64,000 nt of DNA from Kineosporia babensis (GCF_021129305.1 NZ_JAJOMB010000001.1:248001-312000); one strand, 5' to 3'; counted from the first letter of the stretch, positions 51,464-60,260 are shown. Numbers and translations: made by a program. The notes: a model not told the origin generated them from the sequence alone.

Positions 51464-52300
51464 TCAGGACACTACCTGAGGTGTCAAGCGCCGGCGAAGC
51501 CCGGCCAGGGCGAGGGCGGCCAGCAAAAGGTAAGCCAGCACCAGCAGTTCGGCACCGGCCTCGGCGCTGACCCCGATGCCGGTGTCACGGTCGTCGCTGA
51601 ACACGATCCGGTTGACGGTGAGGAAACTCAGGTGCAGCCCGACCGCGGTCCAGATCGATCCGGTCGCCTCGCGAGCCAGCAGCAGCACCGCACCGAAGCA
51701 GGTCAGCAGCATTGCGTACGAAATCGGGTCCTGCCCGCCCGGTGCAAAGGTGACCGGTTCCGTGACAACTCCGAACGCCTTACCGGCCGCGGCAGCAAGC
51801 GCGATGGACGCCCCGGGCGCCAGCACGAAGCTTGCCGTCGCCACAACACCGGCCCAGCGAGGACGCAGGGCGCCCCGCAGCGAGCCGTAGACCGAACCCC
51901 GGAAAGCCAGTTCTTCGGGCACCGCCTCCAGCGCCAGCGCCACCAGGCTGTTGACCACCAGAAAGCCCAGGAGCGCCGCCCCGTCCAGCGAGGTGAAGCT
52001 GATCCAACCGGCCAGCCAGGCCGGCCCGATCACCACGGCCGCCGCCGCGAACGTGACCAGGATGCCGGTGAGCGCCTGCCCCGGGCGGGCCAGCGCCAGC
52101 ACCGACCGGTCCCGCCGATGCACCAGCAGCACCGCGGGTACGGCAATCGCCAGGACGATCACCGCCGGAACGGCCTTGGCTAGCAGGTCCGGCGGATCGG
52201 CGACCGACTGCTCCAGGACCTCGACGGCAAAACCGGCCGTGGCCAGGGCGACGACGAAACTGCACCAGCCCAGGAGCGCCGGGCCCCAGTGATCCCGCAT
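51464..52300 (-). CDS. CPBP family intramembrane metalloprotease
   Basis: A 278-residue membrane protein with about eight helices and the CPBP/Abi motif 1 EAVPEELAFRGSVYGSL (paired Glu plus Arg). Motifs 2 and 3 of the family are less clear: HLSFLTVNRIVFS supplies a His near the usual position. These proteins are prenyl-protease-like and often act in stress or bacteriocin immunity. ATG at 52300 chosen over an upstream frame extension. Confidence 0.78.
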   Translation of the reverse strand: MRDHWGPALLGWCSFVVALATAGFAVEVLEQSVADPPDLLAKAVPAVIVLAIAVPAVLLVHRRDRSVLALARPGQALTGILVTFAAAAVVIGPAWLAGWISFTSLDGAALLGFLVVNSLVALALEAVPEELAFRGSVYGSLRGALRPRWAGVVATASFVLAPGASIALAAAAGKAFGVVTEPVTFAPGGQDPISYAMLLTCFGAVLLLAREATGSIWTAVGLHLSFLTVNRIVFSDDRDTGIGVSAEAGAELLVLAYLLLAALALAGLRRRLTPQVVS

Positions 52301-52452
52301 GCCCACATGATCACCGGCCGGACAGCGCGGGCTCAATGGAACTTAAGGCTAGGCCGGCAGCCACTTTGGTCGCCGCAGCGATCGCTCGGAAATAGTTCAA
52401 CATTCAAGTACGCTACTGGGAGAACGCCACCCTCCGTCCCCGGGAGCCCGCC

Positions 52453-53319
52453 ATGTCCGATCCGTTCAATCCGAAGGTGCCCGCCGGCGCCTACGACGAC
52501 CTGCTCGCCGACGTGCTCCCGCAGGCCCGGGCGCAGCGGCTCTGGGAACCCTCCGACGGCCCGCTGCCCTCGTTGTTCGTCAGCCACGGGGCGCCGCCCA
52601 CCCTGGACGACGCGGCCTGGCTGCGCGATCTGTACACCTGGGGGCAGTCGATGCCCAAGCCCCGGGGCATCGTGATCGTTTCGGCGCACTGGGAGAACGC
52701 GCCGCTGGCGATCTCGGCCTCGGAGGCCGGCACCGAGCTGTACTACGACTTCGGCGGCTTCCATCCGCGCTACTACCAGCTGAAGTACCGCTCGCCCGAC
52801 GCCACCGCACTGGCCCGGCAGGTGGCGGGCACGCTGGCCGACACCGAGCCGCTGCACCAGTTCGTCAACCGCGGCCTCGATCACGGTGCGTTCATCCCGA
52901 TGATGGCCATGTACCCCGCCGCCGACGTCCCGGTGATCCAGCTGAGCATGCCCAGCATGAACCCGTCGGCCCTGCTCAGGCTGGGTGAGCGGATCCGGTC
53001 GCTGCGCTCGGAGGGAATCCTGGTGATCGGCTCCGGCTTCATGACGCACAGTTTCGCGGTGTTCCGGCAGCCCGAACTGATCGGGCACAACCAGGCCTTC
53101 GATGCCTGGGCCGAGGACGCGATGGCCCGCGGCGACGTGGACGCCCTGGTCGACTACCGGGTCAAGGCCCCCGGCGCCCAGGTCGCGCACCCCACGGCGG
53201 ACCACTTCGTACCCCTGCTGCTCACCCTCGGCGCGGCATCCGCCCCAGGTCAGGGCATCGAAACTGCTTTCGGCAGAATGGTGATGGGCAACTCGATCCG
53301 CTCGGTCCAGATGGCGTAG
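52453..53319 (+). CDS. Class III extradiol ring-cleavage dioxygenase (DODA/YgiD type)
   Basis: This 288-residue protein shows all expected metal ligands and catalytic His: SHGAPP, SAHW, LDHGAF, THSF and HPTADHF. DODA-type enzymes use Fe(II) or Zn and open catechols such as DOPA or act as quinone-related dioxygenases. The upstream gap carries TTCAAC ATTCAAG (about 52396-52409), a direct repeat that could be a MarR-family site; no such regulator gene is adjacent. ATG at 52453. Confidence 0.88.
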   Translation: MSDPFNPKVPAGAYDDLLADVLPQARAQRLWEPSDGPLPSLFVSHGAPPTLDDAAWLRDLYTWGQSMPKPRGIVIVSAHWENAPLAISASEAGTELYYDFGGFHPRYYQLKYRSPDATALARQVAGTLADTEPLHQFVNRGLDHGAFIPMMAMYPAADVPVIQLSMPSMNPSALLRLGERIRSLRSEGILVIGSGFMTHSFAVFRQPELIGHNQAFDAWAEDAMARGDVDALVDYRVKAPGAQVAHPTADHFVPLLLTLGAASAPGQGIETAFGRMVMGNSIRSVQMA

Positions 53320-53487
53320 CAGCAACGGACGGGCCTCGGCGCGCCTTGGGCAGGTCGTCCCCCGCCCGAATTTTCCATCGTTGCAAATTTTTGCCCCGAT
53401 CCTCTTGCCTGACGAAATTCGGCTGACATAGCGTCTTCACACGGCAGGGCAGCGTTGTCCTGCGCAGGCGAAGGAGGTCGTGGATCA

Positions 53488-54837
53488 ATGACCGGATTCG
53501 GTGACGGGCTGAAGGTGGGCCGCCGGGGACTCCTCGGAGGTGCGGCCGGGGTGCTCGGAGCAGCGGCTTTGCCGGCCGCCTCGGCTTCGGCAGCTTCAGC
53601 GGCCCCGGCGGTTTCGGGAGCCCTGGCCGCGCCCAGGCCGCCGAAGGGCAAGTACCCGGAGAACTGGCCCGACCCGCAGCCCTACGGCCTGGCCGACCCC
53701 CGGCCGGAACTGTGGCCCACGAAGGAGAACTCCTTCGTCATGCCGCTCGAACTGCGCCCGCGCGACGAGGAACTCGGGCGGGTCTGGATCCGCGACACCT
53801 ACGTGAACTGCTTCATCGTGGACGGCAAGCCGCTGTACGTGGCCACCGGTACCACCAACGCCGAGGGCCTGCCCGGCCCGGGCCCGTACAACGACGGCAT
53901 CTTCGTCTGGACCTCACGTTCGGTGAAGGGCCCGTGGAAGCTGGCCGAAACCACCAAGATCCGGCCCAAGGCCGACAAGGGCAAGGTCTGGTCGCCCGAG
54001 TTCGCCAGTGAGAACACCTCCGACACCACGTACGTGGCCCCCTGGCAGGAGTGGTGGGAGGACGACGGCCAGTTCGGCAAGCGCGGTAACGTCTGGGCAC
54101 CGGAAATCCACTACCACCGCGGCGTCTGGTACATCATGGCCTGCATGGGCGACCATTCGGCCAAGGTTGGCTCGTTCCTGCTGATCAGCGAGGGCGGCGT
54201 GGAGGGCCCGTACCGGGTGGCCAAGGGCAACCTGGAAAAGCCCTTCGGCGACCTGGCGCCCGGCCCCGACTGGGTGGACAAGGAGCGCTACCACTTCATC
54301 GACGGCAGCATGTACTCCGAGGGCAAGAACGCCTGGCTGGTGCTGCACAGCCACCTGTACGCCAAGTTCACCGACGACATGGAAGACATCGTCACCCCGA
54401 CGAATCTGCCCAAGTTCCAGGAGAAACCGTACAACCAGGAGCCCTACCTGGAGGGCGCCTTCGTGATCAAGTACGAGAAGAAGTACTACCACCTGCTGGC
54501 CGCCTGGAACCGCACCACGCTGGATGCGGACGGCAGCCCCCGCTTCTCCCGGGAGCCGCTCAGCGGGCACAAGCAATACCAGTACGACACGGTGGTGGCG
54601 GTGTCGGACAAGTTCGAAGGCCCTTACTCAGAGCGCTATACCGCCGGGGTGGGCATCGGGCACAACAACTTCTTCGTCGACCACACCGGCAAGCTGTGGG
54701 CCACGTTCTTCCTGAACCCGGCCAGCGGCTACTACTCCAACCCGGCCCGGGTGGACGACGCCGCGGTGGCCGGTCTGGTCGAACTGGAGTGGACCGGCCC
54801 GAAGGGCAACCGCCTTCAGGTCAAACGGCCCGGCTGA
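53488..54837 (+). CDS. Tat-secreted glycoside hydrolase family 43-like protein
   Basis: A 449-residue protein with a twin-arginine signal (GRRGLLGG, Ala-rich to about residue 45). The mature part has the five-bladed beta-propeller pattern of GH43/GH32-related enzymes: FIVDGKPLYVATG, APEIHYHRGVWYIMACMG (Glu in the place of the catalytic-base region), HFIDGSMYSEGKNAWLVLHS, LEGAFVIKYEKKYYHLLAAWN (Glu), and GHNNFFVDHTGKLWATFFLNP. AAGGAGG precedes the ATG. It probably releases arabinose, xylose or fructose-type sugars outside the cell; substrate not predictable. Confidence 0.82.
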   Translation: MTGFGDGLKVGRRGLLGGAAGVLGAAALPAASASAASAAPAVSGALAAPRPPKGKYPENWPDPQPYGLADPRPELWPTKENSFVMPLELRPRDEELGRVWIRDTYVNCFIVDGKPLYVATGTTNAEGLPGPGPYNDGIFVWTSRSVKGPWKLAETTKIRPKADKGKVWSPEFASENTSDTTYVAPWQEWWEDDGQFGKRGNVWAPEIHYHRGVWYIMACMGDHSAKVGSFLLISEGGVEGPYRVAKGNLEKPFGDLAPGPDWVDKERYHFIDGSMYSEGKNAWLVLHSHLYAKFTDDMEDIVTPTNLPKFQEKPYNQEPYLEGAFVIKYEKKYYHLLAAWNRTTLDADGSPRFSREPLSGHKQYQYDTVVAVSDKFEGPYSERYTAGVGIGHNNFFVDHTGKLWATFFLNPASGYYSNPARVDDAAVAGLVELEWTGPKGNRLQVKRPG

Positions 54838-54841
54838 CCGT

Positions 54842-54888
54842 TGGTTCCTGGTCGAGGGCCAGCTCCAGCAGTCCTCGACCAGGAACCA
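54842..54888. terminator. Bidirectional terminator between GH43 gene and thyA
   Basis: A perfect 16-bp stem, TGGTTCCTGGTCGAGG (54842-54857) with its complement (54873-54888), closes a 15-nt loop. It lies 5 nt after one stop and 12 nt before the other. Confidence 0.85.
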
Positions 54889-54899
54889 CCAGCCGAACC

Positions 54900-55796
54900 T
54901 CAGGTGGCAACCGGAATGCCGCGAATGCCGGGATGCGGCTGGTAGTCGGTGACCTCGAAGTGCTCGGCCCGGAAGTCGTGAATGTCGGCGACCGCGCGGC
55001 CGGCCTCGGTGAGGTGCACGGTCGGGAAGGGCAGGGGCTCGCGCTGCAGCATCGTCTCGACCGCTTCCTTCTGGTCGAGGTAGATGTGGGCGTCCGAAAT
55101 GGTGTGGTAGTACGTGTCGGCCGGGTAGCCGGTGAGCTGCTCCAGCATCAGGGTCAGCGCCGCGTACTGCACGATGTTCGAGGGCACGCCCACCGGCACG
55201 TCGCCCGAGCGCTGGAACATGTGCAGGTGCAGCCGGCCGCCGAGCACACGCACGTGAACCCAGCCGTGGCAGGGCGCGATCGTGGTCCTGGGCAGCTTGC
55301 CCTCGCCCCGGATCTGGTACTGCGGGATCCACGGCGAGACGAAATGCGTTCGGTCGCCCGGCAGTTCGCGCAACTGCTCGACCAGGTGCCGGAACTGGTC
55401 GAATCCCGGTCCCTCAGCGGTGGGGAAGTCGTGGAAGGCGCCGCCGTACGAGCCGGGGCCGAGTGTGCCCGGCTCGATGCCCTTCTTGATGGTTTTTTCC
55501 GGGGTGGCCCACGCCCCCCACCAGTCGCAACCGAACTCAGCGAACTCGTCCATAGTTGTTGCGCCGTTGATGAAGGCGCACAGCTCGCCGATGGCCTTAC
55601 GCCAGAACGCCTTGACGCTGCGCTCGGTGATCAGCGGGAAGCCCTGGTTCAGGGGGAACCTCATGGTCTGCTGCATCAGGGTCAGCGCGCCGACACCCTG
55701 ACGGGTGGGTACCTCGATGCCGTCCTTGAGGATGTTCCCGAGCACGTTCCGGTACTCGGAAGAGGGCTGACGCTGGTCGAAAGGCAGGTACTCCAC
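54900..55796 (-). CDS. thyA: Thymidylate synthase
   Basis: This 298-residue enzyme methylates dUMP to dTMP using methylene-tetrahydrofolate. Visible are the active-site Cys in TTIAPCHGW, QRSGDVPVGVPSNIVQYAAL, ITERSVKAFWRKAIGEL and HIYLDQ...H near the end. The protein is longer than the 264-residue E. coli form by about 30 residues, as in some actinomycetes. The frame upstream of the GTG at 55796 overlaps the next gene and was rejected; the ribosome site is weak. No thyX or dfrA is in the window. Confidence 0.93.
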   Translation of the reverse strand: MEYLPFDQRQPSSEYRNVLGNILKDGIEVPTRQGVGALTLMQQTMRFPLNQGFPLITERSVKAFWRKAIGELCAFINGATTMDEFAEFGCDWWGAWATPEKTIKKGIEPGTLGPGSYGGAFHDFPTAEGPGFDQFRHLVEQLRELPGDRTHFVSPWIPQYQIRGEGKLPRTTIAPCHGWVHVRVLGGRLHLHMFQRSGDVPVGVPSNIVQYAALTLMLEQLTGYPADTYYHTISDAHIYLDQKEAVETMLQREPLPFPTVHLTEAGRAVADIHDFRAEHFEVTDYQPHPGIRGIPVAT

Positions 55797-55806
55797 GCGG
55801 GTCAGG

Positions 55807-56286
55807 TTACCTGCCGAGTTGCTCGGCCCGATCCTCCCGCTCTTCCTCCTGCTTGATCTCACGGAAGTTCAGGTACGAGTAGACGACGGTGGCCGCGGCG
55901 ATCAGTCCCGACACAATCAGGGACGCTCCCACTCCCCACCCGCCTTTGAGCCACCAAGCGTCGTCGACGGGCCACCAGGACGGCACCGGCGTGCCGACAC
56001 CCCAGACCACCCCTGTGGCCATCAACGCCGCGATCCCCACCACCGACATCGCAATGCGCAGCGGGTTGGCCACACTGTCCGCCGCCGTCCGCAGCGCCGC
56101 CTTCTTGACCGGCTCCAGCCGCTGCTCAGCCCATTCGTACTGGGTGGCCAGCACGGCCATGCCGGCGAACAGCGCCAGCAGACCCGGCCCGGGCAGCACC
56201 AGCGCCGCAATTCCGGCCAGCACCAGAGCCCAGCCGACGACCTGCAGCGCGATGCTCTTCAGGGCGTTCGTCCCGGGCACTCTCAT
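55807..56286 (-). CDS. PGPGW family transmembrane protein
   Basis: This 159-residue protein has four predicted helices in two pairs: IALQVVGWALVLAGIAALVLPGPGLLALFAG contains the conserved PGPG turn (GPGLL), followed by TQYEWAEQRLEP and two C-terminal helices. PGPGW proteins are small membrane proteins of unknown role. AGGAGA precedes the ATG. It is divergent from the BLUF gene and lies 10 bp before thyA in the same direction. Confidence 0.8.
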   Translation of the reverse strand: MRVPGTNALKSIALQVVGWALVLAGIAALVLPGPGLLALFAGMAVLATQYEWAEQRLEPVKKAALRTAADSVANPLRIAMSVVGIAALMATGVVWGVGTPVPSWWPVDDAWWLKGGWGVGASLIVSGLIAAATVVYSYLNFREIKQEEEREDRAEQLGR

Positions 56287-56493
56287 CGCCGTCTCCTGCC
56301 GCCGTTCGTCCTGTCCTGCCCATTCCACCGCGCTCTCGCCGAGCCTGCGCGGCCATGCTGCCCAACGGGCGAAAGGGCTGGGAGGGTTCCGGCCGGTATC
56401 CACCTCAGCGTGCGATTTCTTCTGCGCCTGGCGGCTCAACCCCGGCCGCCCGGATGCCGAAGACGCAGGCGAGCGGAGAGGCAGGGACCCACC

Positions 56494-56940
56494 GTGTTCG
56501 AACTGATCTACGCCAGCCGGGCCGTGATGGATCTGAGCGAGTCCGAGATGGAGGCGTTCCTCGGCACCAGCCGGGACAACAACGCCGAGGTCGACGTCAC
56601 CGGCTGCCTGCTGCACGTGCACGACGTGCCGCGGGACCGGTCGTACTTCGTCCAGTTGCTGGAAGGACCGGAGGGCGCGGTGGAGCATACCTACGCCCGG
56701 ATCCGCCGGGACTCCCTGCACCGCGACGTCACCGCCGTGCACCGCGGCCACCGCGACGGCCGGGCCTTCGAGGCCTGGCGGATGCGGCTGGCCACCATCA
56801 CCACCGACACCGTCTTCAGCCTGATCTCGGTCGACCCGGTGCGGCTGAGCGATGCCCGGCCCACCTTCGACCTGCTGATGAACCCCTCGATGGCCCGGGC
56901 TCTGCTGGAACTCGAGGCCGGCGTCGCGACCCCGGGGTGA
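56494..56940 (+). CDS. BLUF-domain blue-light photoreceptor
   Basis: This 148-residue single-domain BLUF protein binds FAD. The key residues are present: Tyr in FELIYASRA (Tyr about 6), Asn in SRDNNAEVDVTG, and Gln in SYFVQLLEG; the C-terminal cap helices continue to about residue 140. There is no attached effector domain, so it must signal by protein contact. GTG at 56494 is preceded by AGGGA. The next gene encodes a deaminase 71 bp away; the photolyase in this window is 40 kb apart. Confidence 0.9.
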   Translation: MFELIYASRAVMDLSESEMEAFLGTSRDNNAEVDVTGCLLHVHDVPRDRSYFVQLLEGPEGAVEHTYARIRRDSLHRDVTAVHRGHRDGRAFEAWRMRLATITTDTVFSLISVDPVRLSDARPTFDLLMNPSMARALLELEAGVATPG

Positions 56941-57011
56941 CCCGTATGGCCGAACCCGGTGAAGTGGTGTTGGCTCTGACCAGGATCTGCTGAACCGGCG
57001 GGAGCGTGGTC

Positions 57012-57488
57012 ATGAGCGGTGTTCTGGAGTTCGAGGGTCACCTCCGGCGTTCCATCGAGCTGGCCCACCTGGCCGTGCAGCGCGGAGACCATCCGTTCGG
57101 CGCGGTGCTGCTCTCGGCCGAGGGCGAGATGATCGCCGAGGGGATGAACGCGGTCCCGAGCACCGGCGACGTGCGCGCCCACGCCGAACTGGAGGCCGTG
57201 GTCAACGCCCGGCGCCTGGGCCCGGCCGAGCGGGTACCGGGCGGGATCATGATCGCCAGCGGTGAGCCCTGCCCGATGTGCGCCACCGGCATGGTCTGGG
57301 CCGGGCTCTCCCGCATCGTCTTCGCCGCTGCTGTAACGGACTTCACACAGTACCTGGCACCGGGTCCGCGTTTCGGCCTGCGCTGCAAGGACATCCTCGA
57401 CAGCGCCTCGGTGGACATCCAGCTGGAAGGCCCGGTCGACGGCGTCGGAGCGCTCGAGCCGTTCCAGGTCTTCGCCGCCCGGAACTAA
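57012..57488 (+). CDS. Nucleoside deaminase (cytidine/guanine deaminase family)
   Basis: A 158-residue zinc deaminase with HAE in RAHAELEAVV and the PCPMC motif in SGEPCPMCATG, as in guanine and tRNA-adenosine deaminase relatives. Motifs around FGLRCKDIL suggest the small-molecule branch. ATG at 57012 has GGGAG upstream. The stop overlaps the stop of the convergent epimerase gene by 4 bp. Confidence 0.9.
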   Translation: MSGVLEFEGHLRRSIELAHLAVQRGDHPFGAVLLSAEGEMIAEGMNAVPSTGDVRAHAELEAVVNARRLGPAERVPGGIMIASGEPCPMCATGMVWAGLSRIVFAAAVTDFTQYLAPGPRFGLRCKDILDSASVDIQLEGPVDGVGALEPFQVFAARN

Positions 57489-58339
57489 CGACGCCAGGTG
57501 TGCTCCGGCGCGTAACCCAGTACCCGGCGGGCCTTGTCGATCGACAGCAGGGTCTCGTGCTCGCCCAGGTCCTTGCGGATCTCCACGTCCGGAAAGACCT
57601 CGGCCATCAGCGAGGCACTGGAGCGAGACATCACGGTGTCGGAGTTGGCGATGATGAACACCTCGCGCCCGGTGCCCTGGTGCTCCAGCGAGCGCCGCAC
57701 GGCCTGGGCGCCGTCGCGGGCATCGATGTAGCCCCACAGGTTCCACTTGCGCTTCCTGGGATCGGCGTCGAACGAGGGGAATTCGGCGTAGTCCTCGGGG
57801 TACATGACATTGGAGAAGCGCAGGCCGATCATGCTCAACTGCGGGTCCCAGCGGCAGAACTGCGTCGCCATCTCCTCTTCTAGCGTCTTCACCAGGGAGT
57901 ACGTCGATTCGGGACGCGGTGCGTAGTTTTCGTCGACGGGCACGTAGGGCGGTGGAGCGTCGAAGGGCAGACCCAGAACGGTTTCGCTGGAGGCCCAGAC
58001 CACCTTGTGCACCCCGGCGCTGCGGGCGGCGTTGAACACGTTCCAGGTGGCCGGGGCGTTGTTGGCGAACGTGGCCGAGTTCGGGATCAGACCCGGAGCG
58101 GGTACGGCAGCCAGGTGCACCACTGCCTGCGGACGCGGACCCCGTTCGTCCACTGCTCCTGAGACGATCTCCAGCACTTGGCCGTAATCGGTCAGATCGG
58201 CGCGGACGAAGTCCCCGCTCCAGCCGGGCACCGGCACCCGGTCCACCGCCAGCACGTCCCAGCCGTGGGCGGCCAGGTCGTCCACCACCACCCGGCCCAG
58301 CTTGCCCGCGGCTCCAGTGACAACAACGCGTCCGGTCAT
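57485..58339 (-). CDS. NAD-dependent epimerase/dehydratase (SDR)
   Basis: A 284-residue extended SDR: Gly motif TGAAGKLG at the N-terminus, HLAAVPAPG, the catalytic Ser/Tyr/Lys set in WASSETV and STYSLVK (YxxxK), and a C-terminal substrate lobe. Substrate is likely a nucleotide sugar or uronate. The long N-terminal extension of the open frame overlaps the opposite gene and is not credible; ATG at 58339 fits the family. Confidence 0.88.
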   Translation of the reverse strand: MTGRVVVTGAAGKLGRVVVDDLAAHGWDVLAVDRVPVPGWSGDFVRADLTDYGQVLEIVSGAVDERGPRPQAVVHLAAVPAPGLIPNSATFANNAPATWNVFNAARSAGVHKVVWASSETVLGLPFDAPPPYVPVDENYAPRPESTYSLVKTLEEEMATQFCRWDPQLSMIGLRFSNVMYPEDYAEFPSFDADPRKRKWNLWGYIDARDGAQAVRRSLEHQGTGREVFIIANSDTVMSRSSASLMAEVFPDVEIRKDLGEHETLLSIDKARRVLGYAPEHTWRR

Positions 58340-58384
58340 GCCTGCGAATCTAGCCGCCGCGTCAATGCCCTCTAACCTGGCCTG

Positions 58385-58984
58385 GTGAAACCGTTCGAGA
58401 TCCCGTGGCCCGCCGGAGAGTCCTGGCTGTTCGTCTGCCTGGTGCCCGACCTGGAGCGAGACACCGCTGCGGCCAGGCTGTTCCAGGACTGCCGCGAGGC
58501 GATGGCCGGATTCCCCATCGCCACCGTGCCCGACCACGCAATGCGGATCACCCTGGCCAAGGTCGGGGACGCCCCGGCGGCCCAGGTCACCGCCGACGAA
58601 CGGACTGGCCTGCTCAAGGCGCTGGGCGAACAACTGAAGGCCGTGGAGCCGTTCCAGATCACCGCCGGCAGCCCACTGGCCTACGCCACCGGCGCCCTGT
58701 GCGACCTCGAGGACGAGCCCCTGCAGGCGCTGATCACCGTGATCCGCTCCGCTATTCGCGAGTTACGGGGCCCCGAGGCCGACACCTTCCACCCCGGCGT
58801 CACCCACCTGACCCTCGGTTACGCCTACGACGAGGCATCCACCGACGAACTGGCCCGCAAGCTACGGCGAGTGCGGCCCAGTCACGCACCCCTGCACGTC
58901 GACGCCGTGCACCTGCTCGAGGTCAGCACCAAGGCCGGGGGCTTCGAACTCGCTTCGGTGGGCCGGGCGCCGCTAGGCCATTGA
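58385..58984 (+). CDS. 2H phosphoesterase (LigT-like), first His motif degenerate
   Basis: This 199-residue protein has the fold of the 2'-5' RNA ligase/cyclic phosphodiesterase family. The second motif is intact (GVTHLTLGYAY), but the first reads MRITLA where HxTL is expected, so Arg replaces the His. It may be inactive on RNA or use another residue, possibly DHA just before. GTG at 58385 is the start. It overlaps the leftward neighbour by 12 bp. Confidence 0.75.
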   Translation: MKPFEIPWPAGESWLFVCLVPDLERDTAAARLFQDCREAMAGFPIATVPDHAMRITLAKVGDAPAAQVTADERTGLLKALGEQLKAVEPFQITAGSPLAYATGALCDLEDEPLQALITVIRSAIRELRGPEADTFHPGVTHLTLGYAYDEASTDELARKLRRVRPSHAPLHVDAVHLLEVSTKAGGFELASVGRAPLGH

Positions 58985-59233
58985 GGCGGCCATCGCAGAG
59001 GCGTGCGGGCCGATGAGAATCAGCAGGCCGTCCGGCGAGAGCGCGACCGGCTGGTCCGGGTAGGTCCGCCGGGCGGCCTCCACGTCCTGCTCGTCCCAGA
59101 CCGCCTTCACCCCGACCCCTTCGATCGGGAAGATCAGCGTGCCCTCGATCATCTCGATGCCGCCCACCGCCAGCCCGGGCCAGCGCCACTGCCACGCAGC
59201 CGCGCTCCTCAAAGCCTGATCCTGATCATCCAC
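58973..59233 (-). CDS. Small hypothetical protein
   Basis: An 86-residue protein with no recognised domain: short acidic N-terminus, then a beta-rich part (GLAVGGIEMIEGTLIFPIEGVGV) and VALSPDGLLILIGPHA. No signal peptide. GTG at 59233 is preferred to 59242. It overlaps the 2H phosphoesterase end by 12 bp. Existence is supported by its even codon pattern only. Confidence 0.5.
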   Translation of the reverse strand: MDDQDQALRSAAAWQWRWPGLAVGGIEMIEGTLIFPIEGVGVKAVWDEQDVEAARRTYPDQPVALSPDGLLILIGPHASAMAASMA

Positions 59234-59266
59234 GCCACCCACCCTACGGCCGCGCGTTCGACCACC

Positions 59267-59335
59267 GGTTCACCAGCGCTGGTGACGGCAATTGCGGCTT
59301 TGGAACGCTTCCAGCGCCACTAACGCTGGTGAACC
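59267..59335 (-). terminator. Terminator of dapA, related repeat element
   Basis: GGTTCACCAGCG (59267-59278) pairs with CGCTGGTGAACC (59324-59335); inside the left arm is a 16-bp palindrome TCACCAGCGCTGGTGA (59270-59285). It starts 14 nt after the dapA stop. The same core occurs at 19174-19238. Confidence 0.6.
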
Positions 59336-59348
59336 CGGGTCGGTGAGA

Positions 59349-60260
59349 TCAGGGGACGGGGGTGGCGATGGTGAGGAGGGCGGCGCGGAGCTTGCGCAGG
59401 TCCTCGTCGGGGGATTCGAGGAGGGGCATCCGTACCGCGGCGCTCGGGATGACGCCCAGTTCGGTGAGGGCGGCCTTGGCCATGATCGCGCCGGACGAGG
59501 TCCGCATGATCGCGTCGGTCAGCGGGATCAGCGCGGCAGCCACCTCCTGGGCCCGGTCCAGATCGTGCTTGCGCACCGCCCGGATCAGCTCTTCGTTGCG
59601 GTCGGCCACCACGTTGCCGACGACGCTGACCACTCCGGTGGCGCCGCTGGCGAGGTAGGGCAGGTTCAGTTCGTCGATGCCGCTGTAGTAGGCCAGCCCG
59701 GTGCGCGCCATCACCGTCATCGCCTCGAACAGGTCGCCCTTCGCGTCCTTGATCGCCTGGATCCGGGGGTGCGCCGCCAGTTCGACGATCGTGGACGCGG
59801 CCAGCGCCAGTCCGGTACGGGCCGGCACGTCGTAGAGCATGATCGGCAGCCCGGTCGAGTCGGCGACCGCGCGGCTGTGGGCCACCACCCCGGCCTGGGT
59901 GGGACGGTTGTAATACGGCGTGACCAGCAGCAGGGCGTCCGCGCCGGCCGCCTCGGCCTCGCGCGCCTTGGCGATCGTCGCCTTCGTGTCGTAGGTGCCG
60001 ACCCCGGCGATCACCTTGGCCTGGCCCTGCACCTGGGCCTTGACCGTGCGGATCAGCTCCATCGCCTCGGCGTCGGACAGCGTGGCCGACTCGCCGGTGG
60101 TGCCGTTGACCACGATGCCGTCGCAGCCGGTGCTCAGCAGGTGCTCGACCAGGCTGGTCACGGCCGCGGAGTCGATCGAGCCGTCCGGCTTCATCGGGCT
60201 CACCATGGCCACCAGGTTGGAGCCGAAGAGCAGGTCAGCAGGCACGGGCGTGGAGGTCAT
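59349..60260 (-). CDS. dapA: 4-hydroxy-tetrahydrodipicolinate synthase
   Basis: A 303-residue DapA (lysine and cell-wall diaminopimelate synthesis: pyruvate plus aspartate semialdehyde). Features: GTTGES pyruvate-binding motif, YYNRPTQAG, the catalytic-triad Tyr in LYDVPARTG, the Schiff-base Lys in IKDAKGD, and SGIDEL. The length is normal. ATG at 60258-60260 has GG-rich upstream sequence. It faces a LysR gene across 72 bp, which suggests control by that regulator. Catabolic DapA-like enzymes have the same motifs, so a biosynthetic role is likely, not certain. Confidence 0.9.
   Translation of the reverse strand: MTSTPVPADLLFGSNLVAMVSPMKPDGSIDSAAVTSLVEHLLSTGCDGIVVNGTTGESATLSDAEAMELIRTVKAQVQGQAKVIAGVGTYDTKATIAKAREAEAAGADALLLVTPYYNRPTQAGVVAHSRAVADSTGLPIMLYDVPARTGLALAASTIVELAAHPRIQAIKDAKGDLFEAMTVMARTGLAYYSGIDELNLPYLASGATGVVSVVGNVVADRNEELIRAVRKHDLDRAQEVAAALIPLTDAIMRTSSGAIMAKAALTELGVIPSAAVRMPLLESPDEDLRKLRAALLTIATPVP

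Noticed and set aside
6742-53348. Shared 12-mer CGGCGCGCCTTG at 6742-6753 and 53337-53348
   Set aside because: Contains the common palindrome GGCGCGCC; two copies in 64 kb of high-GC DNA are within chance and the contexts differ.
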